Below are positions 24,994-36,900 of a stretch of DNA of 64,000 bases, in pieces (positions within the stretch are counted from its first letter, which is position 1; each line of letters begins with the position of its first letter). The stretch is from Aquatica leii (Eukaryota > Arthropoda > Insecta > Coleoptera > Lampyridae): positions 51,704,837 through 51,768,836 of the forward strand of contig CM069438.1 of assembly GCA_035610365.1 (NCBI GenBank), in the 5' to 3' direction. The position numbers were made by a program, and so were the translations under genes. The notes under the pieces are model-generated. The model saw only the letters and a program-made list of their open reading frames with translations. It was not told where the DNA came from and did not search any database.

Positions 24994-26330
24994 CGTAGAA
25001 GCGTTTTTATACAGTTTTTCATAAAAATCTCAGAAAAAACGACGTAAAAGCGTTTTTATGCGGTTTTTCATAAATGCCAACAGCGCAAAGCATTTTATGC
25101 AGTTTTCACAAAATCTTAGAAAAACAACGTAATAAACGTTTTTATGCAGTTTTCATAAAAATCTTACAAAAAACGACGTAAAAGCGTTTTTATGCAGTTT
25201 TTCATAAAAAATCTTAGAAAAAACGACGTAAAAGCGTTTTTATGCAGTTTTTCATAAAATCTTACAAAAAAACGACGTAAAGCGTTTTTATGCAGTTTTT
25301 CGCAAAATCTTACAAAAAACGACGTAAAAGCGTTTTTATGCAGTTTTCGCAAATCTTACAAAAAACGACGTAAAAGCGTTTTTATGCAGTTTTTTCATAA
25401 AAAATCTTACAAAAAACGACGTAAAAGCGTTTTTATGCAGTTTTTTCATAAAAAATCTTAGAAAAAACGACGTAGAAGCGTTTTTATACAGTTTTTTCAT
25501 AAAAAATCTCAGAAAAAACGACGTAAAAGCGTTTTTATGCAGTTTTTCATAAAATCTGAAAAAAACGACGTAGAAGCGTTTTTATACAGTTTTCATAAAA
25601 ATCTCCAGAAAAAACGACGTAAAAGCGTTTTTATGCAGTTTTCATAAAAATCTTAGAAAAAACGACGCAAAGCGTTTTTATGCAGTTTTTCACAAAATCT
25701 TAGAAAAAACGACGTAAAAGCGTTTTTATGCAGTTTTCATAAAATCTTACAAAAACGACGTAAAAGCGTTTTTATGCAGTTTTTCATAAAAATCTTACAA
25801 AAAACGACGTAAAAGCGTTTTTTATGCAGTTTTTCATAAAAAATCTTACAAAAACGACGTAAAAAGCGTTTTTATGCAGTTTTCATAAAAATCTTACAAA
25901 AAACGACGTAAAGCGTTTTTATGCAATTTTCATAAAATCTTACAAAAAACGACATAAAAGCGTTTTTATGCAGTTTTTCATAAAAATCTTACAAAACGAC
26001 GTAAAAGCGTTTTTATGCAGTTTTTCATAAAATCTATAGAGCAACCCGTAAAAGCGTTTTTATGCAGTTTTCCGCAAAAATCTTAGAACAAACGACGTAA
26101 AGCGTTTTTATGCAGTTTTTCATAAAATCTTACAAAAACGACGTAAAAGCGTTTTTATGCAGTTTTTCATAAAAATCTTAGAAAAAACGACGTAATAGCG
26201 TTTTTATACAGTTTTTCATAAAAAATCTCAGAAAAAACGACGTAAAAGCGTTTTTTATGCAGTTTTCATAAAAAATCTTAGAAAAACGACGCAAAAGCGT
26301 TTTTATGCAGTTTTTTCTGAAATCTTAGAA
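24994..26330 (+). repeat. Cassette copies at 24,994, 25,569 and 26,189
   Basis: Three full or nearly full copies start about 575 and 620 bp apart, with a partial one (G5, TATACAG, CTCAG only) at 25,471-25,530. Each has G5 (or a T in that position at 26,189), TATACAG, CTCAG or CTCCAG, an ordinary unit, then a CGC unit. The first two also end in CACAAAATC. C40 monomers fill most of the intervals. The variable spacing suggests unequal exchange changing the number of C40 units between cassettes. Confidence 0.72.
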
Positions 26331-27359
26331 AAAACGACGTAAAAGCGTTTTTTATGCAGTTTTTCATAAAATCTTACAAAAACGACGTAAAAGCGTTTTT
26401 ATGCAGTTTTCGCAAAATCTTACAAAAACGACGTAAAAGCGTTTTTATGCAGTTTTCATAAAAAATCTTACAAAAAACGACGTAAAAAGCGTTTTTATGC
26501 AGTTTTTCATAAAAAAATCTTACAAAAACGACGTAAAAGCGTTTTTATGCAGTTTTTCATAAAAATCTTACAAAAAACGACGTAAAAGCGTTTTTATGCA
26601 GTTTCGCATAAAAATCTTAGAAAAAACGGCACGTAAAAGCGTTTTTATGCAGTTTTCGCAAAATCTTAGAAAAAACGACAGTAAAAGCGTTTTTATACAG
26701 TTTTTCATAAAAATCTTACAAAAAAGCGACGTAGAAGCGTTTTTATGCAGTTTTCATAAAAATCTTAGAAAAAACGACGTAAAAGCGTTTTTATGCAGTT
26801 TTCCATAAAATCTTAGAAAAAACGACGTAAAAGCGTTTTTATGCGGATTTTTTCATAAAATCTTAGAAAAAACGACGTAAAGCGTTTTTATGCAGTTTTT
26901 TCATAAAATCTTACAAAAACGACGTAAAAGCGTTTTTATGCAGTTTTTCATAAAAATCTTACAAAAACGACGTAAAAGCGTTTTTATGCAGTTTTCATAA
27001 AAATCTTACAAAAAACGACGTAAAAGCGTTTTTTATGCAGTTTTTCATAAAAAATCTTAGCAAAAACGACGTAAAGCGTTTTTATGCAGTTTTTCATAAA
27101 AATCTTTAAAAAACGACGTAAAGCGTTTTTACGCTGCGGGTTTCATAAAAATCTTACAAAACGACGTAAAAGCGTTTTATACGATTTTCATAAAAATCTT
27201 ACAAAAAACGACGTAAAAGCGTTTTATGCAGTTTTTCATAAAATCTTACAAAAACGACGTAAAAGCGTTTTTATGCAGTTTTTCATAAAAAATCTTAGAA
27301 AAAACGACGTAGAAAGCGTTTTTATGCAGTTTTTCATAAAATCTTAGAAAAACGACGTA

Positions 27360-27495
27360 AAAAGCGTTTTTATGCAGTTTTTCATAAAAAAATCTCCAGA
27401 AAAGCAGCGCTCCACTTGTTACTATTGTTTTCATAAAATCTTAGAAAAACGACGCAAAAGCGTTTTTATGCAGTTTTTCACAAAAAATCTTAGAA
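27360..27495 (+). repeat. Degenerate last cassette with a short unrelated patch
   Basis: The markers CTCCAG (near 27,397), CGCAAAAGCG (near 27,454) and CACAAAAAATC (near 27,480) remain. The monomer between them is replaced at about 27,405-27,430 by some 20-25 bases that do not resemble the satellite. It is the longest clearly non-satellite patch I found, and too short to identify. Confidence 0.6.
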
Positions 27496-28519
27496 AAAAA
27501 CACAGACGTAAAGCAGTTTTTATGCAGTTTTTCGCATAAAATCTTTACAAAAAACGACGTAAAAGCGGTTTATGCAGTTTTTCATAAAAAATCTTACAAA
27601 AACGACGTAAAAGCGTTTTTATGCAGTTGATTTCATAAAAATCACTTACAAAAGCAACGACGTAAAAGCGTTTTTATGCAGTTTTTCATAAAATCTTACA
27701 AAAACGACGTAAAAGCGTTTTTATGCAGTTTTTCATAAAAATCTTAGAAAAAACGACGTAAAGCGTTTTTATGCAGTTTTTTCATAAAAAATCTTAGAAA
27801 AAAACGACGTAAAAGCGTTTTTATGCAGTTTTTCATAAAAAATCTTACAAAAACGACGTAAAAGCGTTTTTATGCAGTTTTTCATAAAAAGATGCTTAGA
27901 AAAAACGACGTAAAAGCGTTTTTATGCAGTTTTACAAAATCTCAGAAAAAACGACGCGATTTTTATGTACAGTTTCATAAAATCTTACAAAAAAACGACG
28001 TAAAAGCGTTTTTATGCAGTTTTTCATAAAATCTTACAAAACGACGTAGAAGCGTTTTTATGCAGTTTTCATAAAAAATCTTAGAAAAACTGACGTAAAA
28101 GCGTTTTTATGCAGTTTTTCATAAAAATCTTAGAAAAACGACGTAAAAGCGTTTTTATACAGTTTTTCATAAAAAATCTTAGAAAAAACGACGTAAAAGC
28201 GTTTTTATGCAGTTTTTCATAAAAATCTTAGAAAAAACGACGTAAAAGCGTTTTTTATGCAGTTTTTCATAAAAAATCTTAGAAAAAAACGACGTAAAAG
28301 CGTTTTATGCAGTTTTTCATAAAAAATCTTAGAAAAAACGACGTAAAAGCGTTTTATATGCAGTTTTTCGCCAAAAAATCTTATAAAAAACGACGTAAGA
28401 AGCGTTTTTATGCAGTTTTTCATAAAAATCTTACAAAAACGACGTAGAAGCGTTTTATGCAGTTTTTTCATAAAAATCTTACAAAAACGACGTAAAAGCG
28501 TTTTTATGCAGTTTTTCAT

Positions 28520-31500
28520 AAAATCTTAGAAAAACGACGTAAAAGCGTTTTTATGCAGTTTTCTGTATAAAAATCTTATGAAAAAACGACGTAAAAGCGT
28601 TTTTGTACAGGTTTTCATAAAATCTTAGAAAAAGCGACGTAAAAGCGTTTTTATGCAGTTTTTCATAAAAATCTTAGAAAAAACGACGTAAAAGCGTTTT
28701 TTATGCAGTTTTTCACAAAATCTTAGATAAAACGACGTAGAAGCGTTTTATGCGGATTTTTCATAAAAAATCTTATAAAAACGACGTAGAAGCGTTTTTA
28801 TGCAGTTTTTCATAAAATCTTAGAAAAAACGACGTAAAGCGTTTTTATGCAGTTTTTCATAAAAAATCTTAGAAAAAACGACGTAGAAGCGTTTTTATAC
28901 AAGTTTTTCATAAAATCTTAGAAAAAACGACGTAGCAGCGTTTTTATGCAGTTTTTCATAAAAATCTTAGAAAAACGACGTAGAAGCGTTTTTATGCAGT
29001 TTCATAAAATCTTAGAAAAAACGACGTAGAAGCGTTTTTTATGCAGTTTTCATAAAAATCTTAGAAAAACGACGTAAAAGCGTTTTTATGCAAAGTTTTC
29101 ATAAAATCTTAGAAAAAACGACGTAAAAGCGTTTTTATGCAGTTTTTCATAAAAATCTTAGAAAAACGACGTAAAAGCGATTTTTATGCAGTTTTTCATA
29201 AAAATCTTACAAAAAACGACGTAGAAGCGTTTTTATGCAGTTTTTTCATAAAATCTTTAGAAAAACGACGTAAAGCGTTTTATGCAGTTTTCATAAAAAA
29301 TCTTAGAAAAAACGACGTAAAAGCGTTTTATGCAGTTTTTCATAAAATCTTAGAAAAAACGACGTAAAAGCGTTTTTATGCAGTTTTCATAAAAAATCTT
29401 AGAAAAAACGACGTAAGCATTTTGTAGTTTTTCGCCAAATCTTTAAAAACGACGTAAAGCGTTTTTATGCAGTTTTTCATAAAATCACTTAGAAAAAACG
29501 ACGTAAAAGCGTTTTTATGCAGTTTTTCATAAAAATCTTAGAAAAAACGACGTAAAAGCGTTTTTATGCAGTTTTTCATAAAAAAATCTTAGAAAAAACG
29601 ACGTAAAAAGCGTTTTTATGCAGTTTTTCATAAAAATCTTTAGAAAAACGACGTAAAAGCGTTTTATGCAGTTTTTCATAAAAAATCTTAGAAAAAACGA
29701 CGTAAAAGCGTTTTTATGCAGTTTTTCATAAAATCTTAGAAAAAACGACGTAAAAGCGTTTTTATGCAGTTTTCATAAAAAATCTTAGAAAGAAGAAACG
29801 ACATGTAAAAGACGTTTTTATGCGGTTTCATAAAAAATCTTAGAAAAAACGACGTAAGAAGCGTTTTGTATGCAGTTTTTCATAAAAATCTTAGAAAAAA
29901 CGACGTAAAGCGTTTTTATGCAGTTTTTCATAAAATCTTAGAAAAACGACGTAAAAGCGTTTTTATGCAGTTTTTCATAAAATCTTAGAAAAAAACTTGA
30001 CCGTAAGAAGCGTTTTATGCAGTTTTTCATAAAAAGTATCTTAGAAAAAACGACGTAAAAAAAGCGTTTTTATGCAGTTTTTCATAAAAAATCTGAAAAA
30101 GCGACCTGTGTGTTACCTTTTGGTTTTCTGCAAATCTCAGAAGAAACGACGTAAAAGCGCGTTTTTATGCGTTTTCATAAAAGAATCTTAGAAAAAACGA
30201 CGTAAAAAGCGTTTTGTATGCAGTTTTTCATAAAATCTTAGAAAAAACGACGTAAAAGCGTTTTTATGCAGTTTTTTTCATAAAAAATCTTAGAAAAAAA
30301 CGACGTAAAGCGATTTTTCATGCAGTTTTTCATAAAAAATCTTACAGAAAAACGACGTAAAAGCGTTTTTATGCAGTTTTTTCTATAAAAAATCTTAGAA
30401 AAACGACGTAAAGCGTTTTTATGCAGATTTCCTTCATAAAATCTTAGAAAAAACGACGTAAAAGCGTTTTATGCAGTTTTTCATAAAAAATCTTAGAAAA
30501 ACGACGTAAAAAGCGTTTTTATACAGTTTTTTCATAAAAATCTTACCAGAAAAAACGACGTAAAAGCGTTTTTATGCAGTTTTTCATAAAAAACGTCTTA
30601 GAAAAAACGACGTAAGAAGCGTTTTTATGCAGTTTTTCATAAAAAATCTTAGAAAAAACTTGACGTAAAAGCGTTTTTTATGCAGTTTTTCATAAAAATA
30701 TCTTAGAAAAAACGACGTAAGCGTTTTTTATGCAGTTTTTCATAAAAAATCTTTAGAAAAAACGACGTAAAAGCGTTTTTATGCAGTTTTATCATAAAAA
30801 TCTTGAGAAAAAACGACGTAAAGCGTTTTTATGCAGTTTTTCATCAAAAATCTTAAGAAAAAACGACGTATTAAAGCGTTTTATGCAGTTTTTTTCATAA
30901 AATCTTAGAATAAAACGACGTAAAAAGCGTTTTTATGCAGTTTTCATAAAAAATCTTAGAAAAAACGACGTAAAAAGCGTTTTTATACAGATTTTTATCA
31001 TAAAAAATCTTAGAAAAAACGACGTAAAAGCGTTTTTATGCAGTTTTTCATAAAAATCTTACAGAAAAACGACGTAAAGAAGCGTTTTTATGCAGTTTTT
31101 TCATAAAAATCTTAGAAAAAACGACGTAAAAGCGATTTTTATGCAGTTTTTCATAAAAAATATCTTAGATAAGGCAGCATTGCAAAGCGATTTTATAGTT
31201 TTGTAAATCTTCGAAAAAACGACGTAAAAGCGTTTTTATGCAGTTTTCATAAAAAATCTTAGAAAAAAACGACGTAAAAGCGTTTTATTCAGTTTTTCCG
31301 TCTAGAAAAAACAGCGTAAGCGTTTTATGGATTACTATAAAAAATCTTAGAAAAAGAAACGACGTAATAAAGCGTTTTTATGCAGTTTTTCATAAAAAAT
31401 CTTCAGAAAAAACGACGTAAAAGCGTTTTTATGCAGTTTTCCATAAAAAATCTTAGAAAAAACGACGTAAAAGCGTTTTTATGCAGTTTCCATAAAATCT

Positions 31501-33960
31501 TAGAAAAAACGACGTAAAAGCGTTTTTTGTGCGGTTTTTCATAAAATCTTAGAAAAACGACGTAAAGCGGTTTTTATGCAGTTTTTCATATAAAATCTTA
31601 GAAAAAAACGACGTAAAAAGCGTTTTTATGCAGTTTTCATAAAAATCTTAGAAAAAACGACGTAAAAGCGTTTTTATGCAGTTTTGTATCATAAAAAATC
31701 TTAAGCAAAACGACGTAAAAGCGTTTTTATGCAGTTTTTCATAAAATCTTAGAAAAACGACGTAAAAGCGTTTTTATGCAGTTTTTCATAAAAAATCTTA
31801 GAAAAAAACGACGTAAAAGCGTTTTTATGCAGGTTTTTTCATAAAAATCTTAGAAAAAAACTTGACGTAAAAGCGTTTTTATTGCAGTTTTTCATAAAAA
31901 TCTTAGAAAAGAAACGACGTAAGCGTTTTTATGCAGTTTTTCATATAAAATCTTAGAAAAAACGTGAAGCAGTTTATACGGTTTCATAAAAAATCTTAAA
32001 ACTGACGTAAAAGCGTTTTTTATTGCAGTTTTACTCATAAAAAATCTTAGAAAAACGACGTAAAAGCGATTTTTATGCAGTTTTTCATAAAAATCTTAAG
32101 AAAAAACGACGGTAATGAAGCGTTTTATGCAGTTTTTCATAAAAATCTTAGAAAAAACTGACGTATGCAAAGCGTTTTACTATGCAGTTTTTCATAAAAA
32201 ATCTTAGAAAAAAACGACCTGTAAAAGCGTTTTTATGCAGTTTTTCATAAAATCTTAGAAAAAACGACGTAAAGCGTTTTTGTGCAGTTTCATAAAATCT
32301 TAAACGACGTAAAAGCGTTTTTATGCAGTTTTTCATAAAAATCTTAGAAAAAACGACGTAAAAGCGTTTTTATGCAGTTTTTCATAAAAAATCTTAGAAA
32401 AACGACGTAAAAGCGTTTTTATGCAGTTTTCATAAAAATCTTAGAAAAAACGACGTAAAAGCGTTTTTATGCAGTTTCATAAAAAATCTTAGAAAAAACG
32501 ACGTAAAAGCGTTTTTATGCAGTTTTCATAAAAAATCTTAGAAAAAACGACGTAAAAGCGTTTTTATGCAGTTTTCATAAAAAGAAATCTCGAAAAAACG
32601 ACGTAAAAGCGTTTTTATGCAGTTTTCATAAAAATCTTAGAAAAAACGACGTAAAGCAGCGTTTTTATGCAGTTTTTTCACGTAAAATCAATCTTAGAAA
32701 AACGACGTAAAGCGTTTATTATGCAGTTTTTCATAAAATCTTAGAAAAAACGACAGCGTTTTGTACGATTTTTCATAAAAATCTTACAAACGACGTAAAG
32801 CGTTTTTATACGGTTTCATAAAAATCTTAGAAAAAACCACGTAAAAGCGTTTTTATGCAGTTTTCATAAAAATCTTAGAAAAAACGACGTAAAAGCGTTT
32901 TTATGCAGTTTTCATAAAAAATCTTAGAAAAAACTGACGTAAAAGCGTTTTTTATGCAGTTTTTCATAAAAATCTTAGAAAAACGACGTAAAGCCAATTT
33001 TTATGCAGTTTTTCATAAAAATCTTAGAAAAAACGACGTGAAGCGTTTTTATGCAGTTTCGTAAAATCTCAAACGACGTAAAGTGTTTGCGCATGCGGTT
33101 TTTCATAAAAAATCTTAGAAAAACGACGCAAAGCGTTTTTATGCACGGTTTCGCAAAATCTTCGAAAAACGACGTTTATACGGTTTTCATAAAAATCTTA
33201 GAAAAAAACGACGTAAAAGCGTTTTTATGCAGTTTTTTCATAAAAATCTTAGAAAAAACGACGTAAAAGCGTTTTTATGCAGTTTTTCATAAAAATCTTA
33301 GAAAAACGACGTAAAAGCGTTTTTATGCAGTTTTTTCATAAAAATCTTAGAAAAAACGACGTAAAGCGTTTTTATACAGTTTTTCATAAAATCTTAGAAA
33401 AGACGACCTAAAGGCGTTTTTATGCAGTTTTTTCATAAAAAATCTTAGAAAAAACGACGTAAACGCGTTTTTATGCAGTTTTTTCATAAAAAATCTTAGA
33501 AAAAACGACGTAAAAGCGTTTTTATGCAGTGTTTTCATAAAAATCTTAAAAACGACGTAAAAGCGTTTTTATGCAGTTTCATAAAAATCTTAAGAAAAAC
33601 AGCCGCGTAAGCGATTTGTTTTTATTTTTAGTTTTCATAAAAATCTGAAAAACGACGTAAAAGCGTTTTTATGCAGTTTTTTCATGCAAAAATCTTAGAA
33701 AAAACGACGTAAAAGCGTTTTTATGCAGTTTTTCACGCAAAAATCTTAGAAAAAACGACGTAAAAGCGTTTTTATGCAGTGTTTTCATAAAAAACTTTAG
33801 AAAAGACGACGTAAAAGGGTTTGTGCGCAGGTTTTTTATAAAAAACCTTAGAAAAGACGACGTAAAAGCGTTTTTATGCAGCTTTTTCATAAAAAATCTT
33901 AGAAAAAACGACGTAAAAGCGTTTTTTATGCGGATTTTTCCATAAAAATCTTAGAAAAAA
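28520..33960 (+). repeat. Indel-rich satellite block
   Basis: The monomers are again heavily affected by small insertions, such as GTAAGAAGCG for GTAGAAGCG and extra bases inside the tracts, and by scrambled monomers near 30,100-30,140, 31,165-31,210, 31,965-32,000 and 33,595-33,640. C40 is rare here. No gene or mobile element is visible. Near 33,960 the sequence changes within a few monomers to a clean, regular array. Confidence 0.87.
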
Positions 33961-36900
33961 CGACGTAAAAGCGTTTTTATGCAGTTTTTCATAAAAAATC
34001 TTAGAAAAAACGACGTAAAGCGTTTTTATGCAGTTTTTCATAAAATCTTAGAAAAAACGACGTAAAGCGTTTTATGCAGTTTTTCATAAAAATCTTAGAA
34101 AAACGACGTAAAAGCGTTTTTATGCAGTTTTTCATAAAATCTTAGAAAAAACGACGTAAAAGCGTTTTTATGCAGTTTTTCATAAAAATCTTAGAAAAAC
34201 GACGTAAAAGCGTTTTTATGCAGTTTTTCATAAAAATCTTAGAAAAAACGACGTAAAAGCGTTTTTATGCAGTTTTTCATAAAAAATCTTAGAAAAACGA
34301 CGTAAAGCGTTTTATGCAGTTTTTCATAAAAATCTTAGAAAAACCACGTAAAAGCGTTTTTATGCAGTTTTTCATAAAAAATCTTAGAAAAACGACGTAA
34401 AAGCGTTTTTATGCAGTTTCATAAAAATCTTAGAAAAACGACGTAGAAGCGTTTTTATGCAGTTTTCATAAAAATCTTAGAAAAAACGACGTAAAAGCGT
34501 TTTTATGCAGTTTTTCATAAAAAATCTTAGAAAAAACGACGTAAAAGCGTTTTTATGCAGTTTTTTCATAAAATCTTAGAAAAACGACGTAGAAGCGTTT
34601 TTATGCAGTTTCATAAAAAATCTTAGAAAAAACGACGTAAGCGTTTTTATGCAGTTTTTCATAAAATCTTAGAAAAACGACGAAAAGCGTTTTTATGCAG
34701 TTTTTCATAAAATCTTAGAAAAAACGACGTAAAAGCGTTTTTATGCAGTTTTCATAAAAATCTTAGAAAAAACGACGTAAAAGCGTTTTTATGCAGTTTT
34801 TCATAAAAATCTTAGAAAAAAACGACGTAAAAGCGTTTTTATGCAGTTTTTCATAAAAAATCTTAGAAAAACGACGTAAAAGCGTTTTTATGCAGTTTTT
34901 CAAAAATCTTAGAAAAAACGACGTAAAAGCGTTTTTATGCAGTTTTCATAAAAATCTTAGAAAAAACGACGTAAAAGCGTTTTTATGCAGTTTTTCATAA
35001 AAATCTTAGAAACGACGTAAAAGCGTTTTTATGCAGTTTTTCATAAAATCTTAGAAAAAACGACGTAAAAGCGTTTTTATGCAGTTTTTCATAAAATCTT
35101 AGAAAAACGACGTAAAAGCGTTTTTATGCAGTTTTTCATAAAAAATCTTAGAAAAAACGACGTAAGCGTTTTTATGCAGTTTTTCATAAAATCTTAGAAA
35201 AAACGACGTAAAAGCGTTTTTATGCAGTTTTTCATAAAATCTTAGAAAAACGACGTAAAGCGTTTTTATGCAGTTTTTCATAAAAATCTTAGAAAAACGA
35301 CGTAAAGCGTTTTTATGCAGTTTTTCATAAAAATCTTAGAAAAAACGACGTAAAAGCGTTTTTATGCAGTTTTTCATAAAAATCTTAGAAAAAAACGACG
35401 TAAAAGCGTTTTTATGCAGTTTTTCATAAAAAATCTTAGAAAAACGACGTAAAAGCGTTTTTATGCAGTTTTTCATAAAAAATCTTAGAAAAACGACGTA
35501 AAAGCGTTTTTATGCAGTTTTCATAAAATCTTAGAAAAACGACGTAAAAGCGTTTTTATGCAGTTTTTCATAAAAAATCTTAGAAAAACGACGTAAAAGC
35601 GTTTTTATGCAGTTTTTCATAAAAATCTTAGAAAAACGACGTAAAGCGTTTTTATGCAGTTTTCATAAAAATCTTAGAAAAACGACGTAAAGCGTTTTTA
35701 TGCAGTTTTTCATAAAAATCTTAGAAAAAACGACGTAAAAGCGTTTTTATGCAGTTTTTCATAAAATCTTAGAAAAACGACGTAAAAGCGTTTTTATGCA
35801 GTTTTTCATAAAAATCTTAGAAAAACGACGTAAAAGCGTTTTTATGCAGTTTTTCATAAAATCTTAGAAAAAACGACGTAAAAGCGTTTTTATGCGGTTT
35901 TTCATAAAAAATCTTAGAAAAAACGACGTAAAAGCGTTTTTATGCAGTTTTTCATAAAATCTTAGAAAAAACGACGTAAAGCGTTTTTATGCAGTTTCAT
36001 AAAAATCTTAGAAAAACGACGTAAAAGCGTTCTTTATGCAGTTTTTCATAAAATCTTAGAAAAAACGACGTAAAAGCGTTTTTATGCAGTTTTTCATAAA
36101 ATCTTAGAAAAAACGACGTAAAAGCGTTTTTATGCAGTTTTTCATAAAAATCTTAGAAAAACGACGTAAAAGCGTTTTTATGCAGTTTTTCATAAAAATC
36201 TTAGAAAAACGACGTAAAAGCGTTTTTATGCAGTTTCATAAAAATCTTAGAAAAACGACGTAAAAGCGTTTTTATGCAGTTTTCATAAAATCTTAGAAAA
36301 AACGACGTAAAAGCGTTTTTATGCAGTTTTTCATCAAAATCTTAAGAAAAACGACGTAAAAGCGTTTTTATGCAGTTTTTCATAAAATCTTAGAAAAACG
36401 ACGTAAAGCGTTTTTATGCAGTTTTTCATAAAAATCTTAGAAAAACGACGTAAAAGCGTTTTTATGCAGTTTTTCATAAAAATCTTAGAAAAAACGACGT
36501 AAAAGCGTTTTTATGCAGTTTCATAAAATCTTAGAAAAAACGACGTAAAAGCGTTTTTATGCAGTTTTTCATAAAAATCTTAGAAAAACGACGTAAAAGC
36601 GTTTTTATGCAGTTTTTTCATAAAAATCTTAGAAAAAACGACGTAAAAGCGTTTTTATGCAGTTTTTCATAAAATCTTAGAAAAAACGACGTAAAAGCGT
36701 TTTTATGCAGTTTTTCATAAAAATCTTAGAAAAACGACGTAAAAGCGTTTTTATGCAGTTTTCATAAAAATCTTAGAAAAACGACGTAAAAGCGTTTTTA
36801 TGCAGTTTTTCATAAAAATCTTAGAAAAACGACGTAAAAGCGTTTTTATGCAGTTTCATAAAAATCTTAGAAAAACGACGTAAAAGCGTTTTATGCAGTT

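Larger units (their letters stand above)
16980..28520 (+). repeat. C40 satellite subfamily interspersed with a recurring cassette
   Basis: Runs of monomers carry C instead of G at position 40 (TTACAAAA rather than TTAGAAAA). They are densest at about 18,800-19,200, 21,090-22,060, 22,440-22,860, 23,400-23,640, 24,000-24,560 and 25,740-26,580. The runs are separated by short groups of monomers with other linked variants (see cassette entries). C40 is rare before 11,500 and after 29,300 and was not noticed after 33,000, so this is a local amplification of one subfamily. Indels are frequent, especially within the cassettes. Confidence 0.85.
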
